Shown here in pieces: positions 15,634 to 23,064 of a stretch of DNA of 62,768 nucleotides. Position 1 is the first letter of the stretch. Every line of letters starts with the position of its first letter. The position numbers and the translations under genes were made by a program. The notes below the pieces were generated by a model. It saw only the letters and a list, made by a program, of their open reading frames with translations. It was not told the origin of the DNA and ran no database searches. Source of the stretch: an uncultured Porphyromonadaceae bacterium. Its GTDB lineage: Bacteria; Bacteroidota; Bacteroidia; Bacteroidales; Muribaculaceae. Location: the NCBI GenBank assembly GCA_947178165.1, contig CAMWXH010000005.1, positions 1-62,768 of the forward strand, in the 5' to 3' direction.

Positions 15634-16371
15634 ATGGCTGAAAATAACCCGGTTAAGAGCAGACGCGACCAACATCTGGAGCGATTGCGCAAGAGATATC
15701 CTGACAAGCAGTTTGAAGATGACGAAGAGATTTTCGGTCAGATTTCAGACGATTACGACCAATTTGAGGAAGAGAACGGCCGGATGAGGGAGAGGGAGAA
15801 GACGCTGAGCAATATGTTCAGCGCCAATCCGCAGGCGGCTTTTTTCCTCAATGATATGCGGGAAGGGAGAGACCCGGTGATGAGCCTTGTAAGCCGTCTT
15901 GGCGTGGAGGTGAAGGATGTGCTTGATGATCCTTCAATGCAGGAGAAGGTGAAGGAGGCCAACCAAGAGTATCTTGACCGTGTGGCGAAGAGCAGGGAGC
16001 TGGATGAAGAGTATGAGCGGAATATGGATGTGACGCTTTCCAAGACCCTGCCGGAATATCAGGTAGAGCATAACCTGAGCGATGAGGAGATTGACGCTAT
16101 ATGCGCGGCATGGATCCAGATTATCCGTGACGGAATAATGGGAAAACTTACCTCGGAGACCATAACCCTGATTGCGAATGCCATCAATCACGATGCGGAT
16201 GTGGCGAACGCTCAGGAAGAGGGAGAGGTTGCCGGGAGGAATGCCAAGATAGTTGAGAAGATGCGCAACTCCAAGAAGGGCGACGGCATCCAGAACCTTA
16301 ACGGACGCAATGGCACCCCGGGCACGGAAAAGAGGAAATCCATATTCGACCTTGCACGCGAAGCTGATTGA
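15634..16371 (+). CDS. Probable capsid scaffolding protein
   Basis: A 245-residue acidic, strongly helical protein starting MAENNPVKSRRD. It has the hallmarks of a scaffold: predicted coiled coils (EENGRMREREKTLSNMF; NQEYLDRVAKSRELDEEYERN), a Gly/Asn-rich flexible segment, and a short charged C-terminus (KRKSIFDLAREAD) of the kind that contacts the coat protein. It sits between the terminase and the major capsid gene, the usual scaffold position. Scaffolds guide procapsid assembly and then leave. I chose the ATG at 15634 because upstream codons would overlap the -7 box. Confidence 0.65.
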   Translation: MAENNPVKSRRDQHLERLRKRYPDKQFEDDEEIFGQISDDYDQFEEENGRMREREKTLSNMFSANPQAAFFLNDMREGRDPVMSLVSRLGVEVKDVLDDPSMQEKVKEANQEYLDRVAKSRELDEEYERNMDVTLSKTLPEYQVEHNLSDEEIDAICAAWIQIIRDGIMGKLTSETITLIANAINHDADVANAQEEGEVAGRNAKIVEKMRNSKKGDGIQNLNGRNGTPGTEKRKSIFDLAREAD

Positions 16372-16433
16372 GAGCATTGGGATAGTGGTCAGAGAAGAGA
16401 ATTATAATCAATAATCAAAAAAGAAGGAAAGAG

Positions 16434-17960
16434 ATGGCAGATGAATTAACAAACGGACCGGTTGAGACAACAACCGAGACAGTATCGACAGCACCGGGCA
16501 CGGGAGGCCTGGGCACACAGGTTCCGGGACAGGCGGCGACCGTCAGCACAGCGGCAAGCGCGACTGGAGGGATTGGCCCCGGGCATTTCATAGAGAGCGA
16601 CATTGACCGCGAGATCTATGATTTCAACAGTGACGACACACCGATGATGCAGCTTATGCTTCAGGCCAAGCGTGTCGTTGTGACATCGCCCGAGGTTGAA
16701 CATTATGCCCTTGACGAGCCGAGATGCCAGGCCGTGACGGTGGCTGCCGTAGGCGACGGGACGGACGAGAATGTGGTGCTCAAGCTCAACAAGGCAGACC
16801 GCGGACTGTTCCAGCCGTTCACCACCGTGCTTGTAAAGGGTGTTGACGGATATGATGCCAAAGGAAAGGAACTCACCCCGGGTAAGGAACTGATGCTTTT
16901 CGTGACAGGCGCGACGGATGTGGATAAAGAGCCTATCGTGATGGCTGTGAACGGCAAGAAAACCAATGAGACCGATGCCATAGGCACAGTGCCTGAGATA
17001 CCGGCAGGAACGACGCTCATCATTCTCGGGAATGCACTCTATGAGACCCAGAAGAATGTGGCACCTAATATCATCGTTCCCTCCCCCAACATGCTTTATT
17101 GCCAGAAGCGTGGGTTCTCGAGCATCGTCAGCGACTACTTCGAGGCACAGCGTAAGCATATTCCTTTCAGCAAGGCACTGATTGCGCAGATGCAGATCAA
17201 GAAATTCAAGTGTGACGGCAACCGCACTCTCTGGGCAGGGCGTCCGTCGAAATTCCCGATAGACACGAAACTGGGAGTCCAGTATATCTACACGACGGAG
17301 GGTGTGCGCTGGCAGATACGCCGTCATCTTGACAAGACGGGCAAGTGGACATACGAGGAGTTCATAGCCCTTGCCAAGATGATATTCACAGGCGACGATG
17401 TGCCTAAGTCGGTGATCATACTTGCCGGCAAGAATTTCGTGGAGAATATTCAGACCATCGATTTCTCCAAACACCCGGAGGTGCAGATCACCGTCAAGCA
17501 AAATAAGCTTGGCTGGGAGGTTACCAATATCCATACTATCTTCGGAGACCTTGAATTCAAGCTCGAGCCGTGCCTGAACCGTCTGGGCTGGAGCAATTCG
17601 GCGGCGGTGATCAATTATTCGAACGGTCTTGTACATTATGTGTATTCAGCGGAGCACAAGAGCAGCGAGAATATCGAGGGCGAGGAGGCCAAGCGAGAGA
17701 GCACCGTGGTGTGGGATGCCCTCGGCCTGAAGGGGAACGCCCATATATGGATTGACGGAGAGGGTAACTGTTCGGTTGAAGGACAGACCACCTTCGAACT
17801 ATGGGGCGACCGCACCGAGCCTGCCAATCCGACGGAGGGAAAGGTATATGTGCTTATGGTTGACTGTCCGGGGATAGACCCGGGGGCTATGACAGGACAG
17901 AGCTGGCAATACAAAGACAACAAGTGGATTGAGTATGCCGGTGAAATCAAGGCCAGCTAA
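16434..17960 (+). CDS. Major capsid protein
   Basis: A 508-residue protein following the scaffold gene. The N-terminus is a Thr/Ala/Gly-rich disordered arm (about residues 1-45), then GHFIESDIDREIYDFNSDDTPMM, a mix of helix and sheet as in HK97-fold coat proteins of the P22-like class. The C-terminal part, from about 430, has an Ig-like or decoration-like section with conserved Trp and Gly (FELWGDRTEPANPTEGKVYV). Position after the scaffold, length and lack of repeats support the call. A stable hairpin follows the gene. Confidence 0.8.
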   Translation: MADELTNGPVETTTETVSTAPGTGGLGTQVPGQAATVSTAASATGGIGPGHFIESDIDREIYDFNSDDTPMMQLMLQAKRVVVTSPEVEHYALDEPRCQAVTVAAVGDGTDENVVLKLNKADRGLFQPFTTVLVKGVDGYDAKGKELTPGKELMLFVTGATDVDKEPIVMAVNGKKTNETDAIGTVPEIPAGTTLIILGNALYETQKNVAPNIIVPSPNMLYCQKRGFSSIVSDYFEAQRKHIPFSKALIAQMQIKKFKCDGNRTLWAGRPSKFPIDTKLGVQYIYTTEGVRWQIRRHLDKTGKWTYEEFIALAKMIFTGDDVPKSVIILAGKNFVENIQTIDFSKHPEVQITVKQNKLGWEVTNIHTIFGDLEFKLEPCLNRLGWSNSAAVINYSNGLVHYVYSAEHKSSENIEGEEAKRESTVVWDALGLKGNAHIWIDGEGNCSVEGQTTFELWGDRTEPANPTEGKVYVLMVDCPGIDPGAMTGQSWQYKDNKWIEYAGEIKAS

Positions 17961-17983
17961 GAGAGAACCATTATTTTGTGAAC

Positions 17984-18034
17984 GGGAGCGGAAACGCCTA
18001 TAGGCTCGCCGGACGCGGAGAGGTTTCCGCTCCC
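17984..18034 (+). terminator. Stable hairpin after the major capsid gene
   Basis: GGGAGCGGAAAC and GTTTCCGCTCCC form a perfect 12-bp stem around a 27-base loop that itself holds the palindrome GCCTATAGGC. It is followed by ATATAAATC, not a T run. It could end or attenuate capsid mRNA or protect its 3' end. Its GAGCGGAAAC arm resembles parts of repeat D. Confidence 0.6.
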
Positions 18035-18052
18035 ATATAAATCAATAGAGGA

Positions 18053-18718
18053 ATGAAGAAGTATAAAAAGACATACGCCATCTTCCACCTGACGGAGAAG
18101 CACACGGTCTTTTATCTTGGAAAGACAAAGGTGCATGTCTCCTTCACCGGGGGGATAGTGACAAAGAAGGGTGTGACTCCTGCCACATTCACTACCGATG
18201 ACCCCATTGTACAGCTTGCCATTGAAAACAGCAGTGATTTCAAGAAGAAGGCCATCAAGCTCTGGAGCCAGTATCCTGCCAAGGGGGAGGTTAAGATTGG
18301 GAAGAATAAGGGGGATGCACCCGGAGACAAACGGCACCCGGAGACAAATGACGACCGGGCACCCGGAGACAAACAGAAGGAGCAAGCTCCCTTCACAGGG
18401 GACAAAGACAAGGAGGATTCAGGCTCTGGAATGGAATCAGAGACTTTGGGTGAAACTTTGGGGAATGAAGCGGAGGCCGGGGAAAACAAGGCTAAGACTT
18501 CGGAGGAATCCTTAGAGGCTGGAGAGACCGACCGAAAGGAAGAGGAGGCCGAACCAAAGACTGAGGAAAGCAAACTGGAGGTGGTGGAGGTCAGCTGCAA
18601 GGATGTGGCCAAGCAGTATCTTCAGGAGCATTTCAATGAGAACCCTACCCCACTCCGCACGATTGCCAATGTGCAGGAATGCGCGGCTAAGTATGGCATA
18701 ACTTTCAGTTTCGTGTAA
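18053..18718 (+). CDS. Virion-region protein with an in-frame repeat A linker
   Basis: A 221-residue protein of unknown function placed next to the capsid gene, so likely a head or neck component. Residues about 1-85 form a sheet-rich domain (YAIFHLTEKHTVFYLGKTKV). Residues about 87-110 come from three in-frame copies of repeat A (APGDK and HPETN motifs). A long Glu/Lys-rich low-complexity linker follows. The last 45 residues form a small helical domain (CKDVAKQYLQEHFNENPT). The stop is separated by 3 bp from the next start. The architecture suggests two domains tethered by a flexible linker that the repeats have lengthened. Confidence 0.65.
   Translation: MKKYKKTYAIFHLTEKHTVFYLGKTKVHVSFTGGIVTKKGVTPATFTTDDPIVQLAIENSSDFKKKAIKLWSQYPAKGEVKIGKNKGDAPGDKRHPETNDDRAPGDKQKEQAPFTGDKDKEDSGSGMESETLGETLGNEAEAGENKAKTSEESLEAGETDRKEEEAEPKTEESKLEVVEVSCKDVAKQYLQEHFNENPTPLRTIANVQECAAKYGITFSFV
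18318..18376 (+). repeat. Repeat A, three copies inside a virion gene
   Basis: GCACCCGGAGACAAACG, then CACCCGGAGACAAATG, then a third copy CACCCGGAGACAAACAG after a short spacer. All are read by the surrounding gene as PGDK or PETN. They match the intergenic A elements at 19433, 29151 and 31970 almost base for base. Confidence 0.85.
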
Positions 18719-18721
18719 GGT

Positions 18722-19426
18722 ATGAGGGTTCGGGCAGAGGAAATGGTAAAGGACGTGAGGGTGGCAATCGATATGAACCGCGGTGATGCGCCTTTACTGA
18801 TGGAGGGTGATACCGATACTCTCACACTTGATGAGATCATATATGCCAAACTCTTGGATGCTGTGAGGCTCGTCGAGATGGAGGCTCCTATTGCTCTGCT
18901 TGAAAGCGGTCATGATTTCGGGCCGGTGCTTCCGGGGATCAACCCGGGGCATGGCGTGGATTCCCCCCTGCTCCAGCATAAGCAGGAGTCTTCGCTCTTT
19001 ATCGGCGATGACGGGAAGGGGTTCATCATCCTGCCTGAGGATTTCATGCGCCTGATAGCTTTCAGGATGAACGACTGGAAGCGGACGGTTTTTGAGGCCA
19101 TCAGCGAGTCTGACCCGCGGTATGCGCTGCAGTCGTCGAGGTGGAAAGGGATTTGCGGGAATCCGGAGAAGCCGGTTGTGGCTGTAGTAAGACGGAGCGA
19201 GGGTCTCGTGCTTGAGTTCTATTCCTGCCGGAGTCGGGATGCGACTGTGGCTCAGGCCGCCTACCTCCCCTATCCGCGCATTGACGGGAAGGGATGCATC
19301 GACATTCCGGAGGGGTGCTACCGTGGGGCGGTGTATAGGGCGGCGGCGCTTGCGCTCGCGAGCTATGGCGACCAGCTTTCTTCGTCGATGCTTGAGATCA
19401 GCAGGTCTCTGCTTCAGGGAGGATGA
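18722..19426 (+). CDS. Probable head-completion protein, unknown family
   Basis: A 234-residue protein starting MRVRAEEMVKDVRVAIDMN. The N-terminal helical part (LTLDEIIYAKLLDAVRLVEMEA) is followed by a sheet-rich middle (GFIILPEDFMRLIAF, VVAVVRRSEGLVLEFYSC) and an Ala/Leu helix at the end. Helical N-termini of this kind occur in head-tail connector (gp4-like or gp6-like) proteins, and the gene lies where connectors are found, after the capsid gene. I could not match a named family. The coding sequence ends directly before a composite A-B repeat. Confidence 0.55.
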   Translation: MRVRAEEMVKDVRVAIDMNRGDAPLLMEGDTDTLTLDEIIYAKLLDAVRLVEMEAPIALLESGHDFGPVLPGINPGHGVDSPLLQHKQESSLFIGDDGKGFIILPEDFMRLIAFRMNDWKRTVFEAISESDPRYALQSSRWKGICGNPEKPVVAVVRRSEGLVLEFYSCRSRDATVAQAAYLPYPRIDGKGCIDIPEGCYRGAVYRAAALALASYGDQLSSSMLEISRSLLQGG

Positions 19427-19432
19427 GGATAA

Positions 19433-19560
19433 GCACCCGGAGACAGACGGCACCCGGAGACAGACGGGCTCCGCATTTGAAGGGAAACGGACAGGAGTCC
19501 TCACTGCGTTCGGACCACAATCAGGGAGGGAGAATCAGAGCGAGGATGGGGAATCAGATG
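19433..19560 (+). repeat. Composite A-B repeat, copy 2
   Basis: Two A units (19433-19472, with GGGCTCCGC at the end) are followed by repeat B at 19494-19523 and a G-rich tail containing GGGGAATCAG. It fills most of the 171-bp gap between two virion genes and contains no gene. Its order and spacing match the copies at 12811, 27242 and 31970. Confidence 0.85.
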
Positions 19561-19597
19561 ATGAAGATTAATCATGAATTTTGAATTATGAAATGAT

Positions 19598-20008
19598 ATG
19601 AGCTTAGGAGACACTGACATTCAGGGGAGCGCGAGCGTGAGCCGGCATGCAAGAGTTGGCGGGAGCGCGCGTGTTAACGGCGACCTGACGGTCGGCCATG
19701 TCCTTTTCGTGGAGGGCGGCATAGAGTCGCGTTCGGTCATGATGGCCAACAAGGGGATGTTCCGCACGCTCGAGAAGCTTAAGGGGGCGTATCCGTCGCC
19801 GGAGGATGGATGGTGGGCTCTTGTCGGGGATGAGCTTCCGGCGGAGCTTTATGTCTCGGAATCGGGCAGATGGGTGAACACGGGGAAGAAGAGCGGGGTG
19901 ACGATGGTTTACCGCGAGTTTGCGAACGGGCTGGAGGATGTGGCCCTGCTCAGTGTTGAAGAGGCTCAGGAAATGCTTAATGATATTTTTAAAAAGATAG
20001 AAGTATGA
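19598..20008 (+). CDS. Small virion protein with a beta-helix-like N-terminus
   Basis: A 136-residue protein. Residues about 6-40 (GSASVSRHARVGGSARVNGD) have the short-period Ser/Val/Gly pattern of a small left-handed beta-helix or fibre cap. The remainder (WWALVGDELPAELYVSESGRW) resembles a small beta domain often found in Bacteroides phage fibre or head-fibre proteins. The C-terminus is helical (LSVEEAQEMLNDIFKKIEV). Its stop overlaps the next start as ATGA, so the two are probably translated together. Confidence 0.6.
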   Translation: MSLGDTDIQGSASVSRHARVGGSARVNGDLTVGHVLFVEGGIESRSVMMANKGMFRTLEKLKGAYPSPEDGWWALVGDELPAELYVSESGRWVNTGKKSGVTMVYREFANGLEDVALLSVEEAQEMLNDIFKKIEV

Positions 20009-20523
20009 AGAAATTAGTGGAGTACGAGGCCTTCAAGGCTACGGTGAAAGAGATTGCCGGCAAGGTTAAGGATTGGATAGCGACTGCCCGGCAGGATTTG
20101 GCTAAGATAAGTGTAAAGTCTAATAAGGTCTTGCCGGAGCATCTTCCATACCCTGTGTATGTTTTCAATAAAGTTGAGGAGACCAAGACTCCTCAGGGAA
20201 TCCTGGATAAGATAACGGGGACAGTTGATGTGGTGTATTATGTTGCTGTCAAAAGATTTTTCGCCTCAAAAGACAACAAGCTTTACAAGGATTGGGACAC
20301 GCGGGATCAATATATGTCGTTGGAAGCCACCGATGCCAATTCACAGCCTCTCAGAGACCGTCTGTATAAATGCACAAAAGACGGGGAGCTTTATGAATTC
20401 AATGATCAGGACGTATTGGTCCCTGTGACAGACTTCGGGAGTTATATAAAATCTTCTGAATTCTCTTTTATGTCTCCCTTGGAGGGCGTGGCGATTGTCA
20501 ATGAGGCATTCGCTAATTCGTGA
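20005..20523 (+). CDS. Virion-region protein of unknown function
   Basis: A 172-residue protein coupled by an ATGA overlap to the gene before it and followed at once by the next. The N-terminal helix (MKKLVEYEAFKATVKEIAGKV) leads into a mixed sheet part with KTPQGILDKITGTVDVVYYV. The N-terminus resembles that of the following gene (VTKQALQGAVNELVEKLKPI), suggesting a shared anchoring helix used by fibre-type subunits in this cluster. No named family recognised. Confidence 0.6.
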   Translation: MKKLVEYEAFKATVKEIAGKVKDWIATARQDLAKISVKSNKVLPEHLPYPVYVFNKVEETKTPQGILDKITGTVDVVYYVAVKRFFASKDNKLYKDWDTRDQYMSLEATDANSQPLRDRLYKCTKDGELYEFNDQDVLVPVTDFGSYIKSSEFSFMSPLEGVAIVNEAFANS

Positions 20524-20528
20524 TTGCT

Positions 20529-21269
20529 ATGGCTGAGGTTGTTACAAAACAGGCCCTGCAGGGAGCGGTCAATGAATTGGTGGAAAAGCTCAAGCCGATC
20601 GTCATTACTCCTTTCGAATTCATGTCAATGTGGAATGATGACAGCTCGTCTTTTTCCTGGAATGAGTCCGTGGATGAATACTTCCAGGATAATGACCTGG
20701 GAAGCTACATGGCCTTTTCGTATGTTCCTCCCGGTTTCGCCATAAACGGAAACAATGATTCGCTTTCTGCTCTCTATGACAGGATCAAGGATGCTTGCCT
20801 TACGCGCCAGGGATTCACGCTTGCAATCATGGGTGAGATAGGATGCGTGCTGTTGCAACACGACTTCACCGATGTCAGCAGTCAAACGAAGGATACTCGC
20901 TTCAAGCCTATTTTGAATCCGGATACCGGAGAGTTCTTCATGCCGATGTTAGTGATTGATGAAAGTTCAAAGCATAAGTATATGTACTTCGCGCTTGCGC
21001 TTATGAACCTGCTGCCGGCTGTTCCTCCCAGAGACAACTGCCTGTACGGGATAAAGAACGGGAAGTATGTTAAGATTACGGATCCGGATCAGGTTCTGGT
21101 GGTCACTGCACGTCCGGAAGAGGCTCAGGCTGCTTCGCTTTCTATGGATGGAGCTTTGGATGCCCCGAAGGCAATGAGCCTGGAGGAGCCGGCGGTGCCG
21201 GGGATTCCGGTCGAGGACACAGATGAGTTTACAGGACAGTCAGAAATTAATTCAGAAGATTATGAGTGA
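20529..21269 (+). CDS. Virion-region protein of unknown function
   Basis: A 246-residue protein starting MAEVVTKQALQGAVNEL, which gives the same sort of N-terminal helix as the preceding gene. A folded middle rich in Trp, Tyr and Phe follows (FEFMSMWNDDSSSFSWNESV, KYMYFALALMNLLPAVPP). The last 60 residues are Pro/Glu/Ala-rich and probably disordered. A GTG three codons upstream overlaps the previous stop; I prefer the ATG. The last 8 bases overlap the start of the next gene. Likely a tail or head accessory subunit. Confidence 0.6.
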   Translation: MAEVVTKQALQGAVNELVEKLKPIVITPFEFMSMWNDDSSSFSWNESVDEYFQDNDLGSYMAFSYVPPGFAINGNNDSLSALYDRIKDACLTRQGFTLAIMGEIGCVLLQHDFTDVSSQTKDTRFKPILNPDTGEFFMPMLVIDESSKHKYMYFALALMNLLPAVPPRDNCLYGIKNGKYVKITDPDQVLVVTARPEEAQAASLSMDGALDAPKAMSLEEPAVPGIPVEDTDEFTGQSEINSEDYE

Positions 21270-21729
21270 GGTTATCGATATAAGCGAGCTGAGGATCGGG
21301 AAGCAATATGCAAAGGGGAGCGTGAGCATCGGGGGTGTATGGATACGGATAATCGGCATCATTGCGGGCTGTCTTGCGTCGGGACTTGTCTCTTTAAGCA
21401 ACCGGCGTTACATGAAGGGACCTTCGCCGGTGGTGCTGGGTTTCATCTGGCCGGAGGTGAAGGTGAGCCAGGATTGGCTGCAGGCTGAGATAAAGCTCCT
21501 GATGGGCACGCCGACGGTGTTTTCAAAGGCGCGTTTTGTCTTTCCAAAGGCCTTGACAGCTGACGGGTTTTGCTACCTTGATGTGTATGTTGAGAAAAAT
21601 ACAACCAACTATATTCTCTCTGAAGCTGAAAAGCAGGAGAATGTGGCGGTTTTTCCCCGGATAAGAGTGGCTTCCAAAGTGATGGATGATGAATTATCCC
21701 TCGAGTTTGATTTCACGGCATCGGCTTAG
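21262..21729 (+). CDS. Virion-region protein with a Gly/Ile-rich middle
   Basis: A 155-residue protein starting MSEVIDISELRIGKQYAKGS, overlapping the previous stop by 8 bases. It contains a hydrophobic stretch (IRIIGIIAGCLASGLVSL) that could be buried in a beta domain or be a membrane segment, followed by a sheet-rich C-terminal half. I do not recognise the family. It lies in the fibre cluster, so a structural role is likely. Confidence 0.55.
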   Translation: MSEVIDISELRIGKQYAKGSVSIGGVWIRIIGIIAGCLASGLVSLSNRRYMKGPSPVVLGFIWPEVKVSQDWLQAEIKLLMGTPTVFSKARFVFPKALTADGFCYLDVYVEKNTTNYILSEAEKQENVAVFPRIRVASKVMDDELSLEFDFTASA

Positions 21730-21789
21730 GTGGCTCGTCAAGCACCCGGTACGAGTGCTAAACAGAGATTTGGGAGAATAATAAGATAA

Positions 21790-22074
21790 ATGGATTGTGA
21801 TATGGAGACAAAGGAATTGAAGTTTGAGAAGTCGGGAGGGGGATTCACGGCGAAGTTCGATTGCACGGGGGCGTGCATGGTCCAGCTTATGCGGCGCAAT
21901 AATTCGCCGAGGGTGCTGGTCTATGCTAACCTTCCTGGGATGGACCCGGTGGTGGTGGATGAACACAGGAGCGAGTTTGCGGGCGGGATCATCTTCGGGG
22001 TGGATCTTCCGGGAACGGCGGTGACTGTGTCGAGCACTTCGGAGGTGGAGAAAGGGATGGTGATGTTCTATTAG
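21790..22074 (+). CDS. Small beta-rich protein of the fibre cluster
   Basis: A 94-residue protein (MDCDMETKELKFEKSGGG; an inner ATG at 21802 is also possible). It alternates polar and hydrophobic residues throughout and has no long helix, suggesting a small all-beta domain. No family recognised. The stop runs directly into hairpin repeat C, whose first bases lie at the last codons. A weak fragment of repeat A (GCACCCGG near 21741) lies upstream. Confidence 0.55.
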   Translation: MDCDMETKELKFEKSGGGFTAKFDCTGACMVQLMRRNNSPRVLVYANLPGMDPVVVDEHRSEFAGGIIFGVDLPGTAVTVSSTSEVEKGMVMFY

Positions 22075-22160
22075 GCAAAAGCGGAGCTTTTGAACTGAAT
22101 AGCTTCGCGAGAGACGGAGCGGAAACCGGCAGAGCCGGGGGCGGAAACAGCTTCGCGAGG
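22074..22160 (+). repeat. Hairpin repeats C and D, first copies
   Basis: Repeat C (22074-22112): CAAAAGC GGA GCTTTTG is a perfect 7-bp hairpin, followed by AACTGAATAGCTTCGCGAG. Repeat D (22126-22160): CCGGCAGAGCCGGGGGCGG then AAACAGCTTCGCGAGG. The common tail GCTTCGCGAGG links the two families. The region is intergenic. Confidence 0.8.
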
Positions 22161-22218
22161 GACTTATTAACTTTTTTATTCTTATGAAGAGGGATTAGTT
22201 TTCTTATGGAGGATTATT

Positions 22219-22404
22219 ATGGAACATATCTTGAGGACTACGCACGGGCCGGTGACGCGGATGGGATGCCGCAGAGCCGGGGGCGTGAATGATTCCGGCG
22301 GAGGGAACGGTGACGGGGATGGAGGCTGCAGTTGCGAGAGTGCGACTGAGCAGGAGGTGAAGGAGGCTGTGGAGGAGGCTCTCGGCAGTCTTGGAGAGGG
22401 ATAG
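22219..22404 (+). CDS. Small Gly-rich protein, partly built from repeat D
   Basis: A 61-codon frame. Residues about 17-25 (GCRRAGGVN) come from a copy of repeat D, the middle is Gly/Asp/Asn-rich, and the end (TEQEVKEAVEEALGSLGEG) resembles the helical segment that ends the next gene (TDAEVTGAIEEALAEPEAA). It may be a shortened, repeat-invaded relative of that head- or tail-fibre protein, or no longer functional. Evidence for translation is modest. Confidence 0.45.
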   Translation: MEHILRTTHGPVTRMGCRRAGGVNDSGGGNGDGDGGCSCESATEQEVKEAVEEALGSLGEG

Positions 22405-22459
22405 TTTGGTTATTAACCGTTTAATAATTTTATCATTAACTTTTTAAATTTTCTTTTTT

Positions 22460-22924
22460 ATGGAGAAGAATCTGAAGTTGAGCCACGTGAAGGTGATTGT
22501 GCTTGCGGTGGCTGCGTGGGTGAAGGAAGCCGTTGCGGATGCCTTAGGGAAGATCGAGAAGTATGTGCTGCCGGCAGCAAGCGAGGAGACGCTGGGGGGC
22601 ATCAAGGCCGGCGAGGGCTTGGTTGTGGAGGCCGACGGGACAGCGAAGGTGGATTTCACTTCTGCCAATGAGTATGCTGACACGGCGGCGCAGAATGCGG
22701 CCAAGTATGCGGCGCAGAAGGTGGATGCCATCCTTGCGGATGCCCCTGAGGCTTTCGACACTTTCAAGGAGCTTGCGGATTATATCGAGAGCCACAAGGA
22801 TGTTAAGGAGGCTCTTGAGCAGGCTATCGGGGAGAAGCTCGGCAAGGATGAGCTTGTGTATGCCACTGACGCGGAGGTGACTGGCGCCATTGAGGAGGCT
22901 CTGGCCGAGCCGGAGGCGGCTTAG
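22460..22924 (+). CDS. Fibre-type structural protein
   Basis: A 154-residue protein. It contains the phrase ASEETLGGIKAGEGLVVE, followed by ADGTAKV; the pattern (T)LGG(I/V)K.G.GL..(D)G...V is a common repeat of phage tail-fibre and head-fibre proteins. An N-terminal helix (SHVKVIVLAVAAWVKEAV) could anchor it, and the C-terminal part is Ala/Glu helical, suitable for trimer formation. Upstream AT-rich sequence with the run TTTTTAAATTTTCTTTTTT may hold regulatory signals. Repeats C2 and C3 follow the stop. Confidence 0.65.
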   Translation: MEKNLKLSHVKVIVLAVAAWVKEAVADALGKIEKYVLPAASEETLGGIKAGEGLVVEADGTAKVDFTSANEYADTAAQNAAKYAAQKVDAILADAPEAFDTFKELADYIESHKDVKEALEQAIGEKLGKDELVYATDAEVTGAIEEALAEPEAA

Positions 22925-22927
22925 TTT

Positions 22928-23010
22928 GGCAAAAGCTGAGCTTTTGAACTGGACGGCTTCGCGAGGGGATTTGCAAAAGCTAAGGTTTTGAACTGAACGG
23001 CTTCGCGAGG
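22928..23010 (+). repeat. Hairpin repeat C, copies 2 and 3 in tandem
   Basis: Copy 2 (22928-22966) has CAAAAGC TGA GCTTTTG, and copy 3 (22972-23010) has CAAAAGC TAA GGTTTTG; both continue with AACTG(G/A)ACGGCTTCGCGAGG. The loop differs between copies while the stem is kept (one mismatch in copy 3), consistent with selection for the hairpin. They lie between two fibre genes. Confidence 0.85.
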
Positions 23011-23064
23011 CTAACGGGATATCAACATTCAATTGACAGGATTTAAAACCGGACAGAGATTAAT

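Noticed and set aside
16446-17636. 396-codon frame on the minus strand over the capsid gene
   Set aside because: Antisense of the major capsid gene; rich in His, Arg and Leu, as expected for a reversed GC-biased gene.
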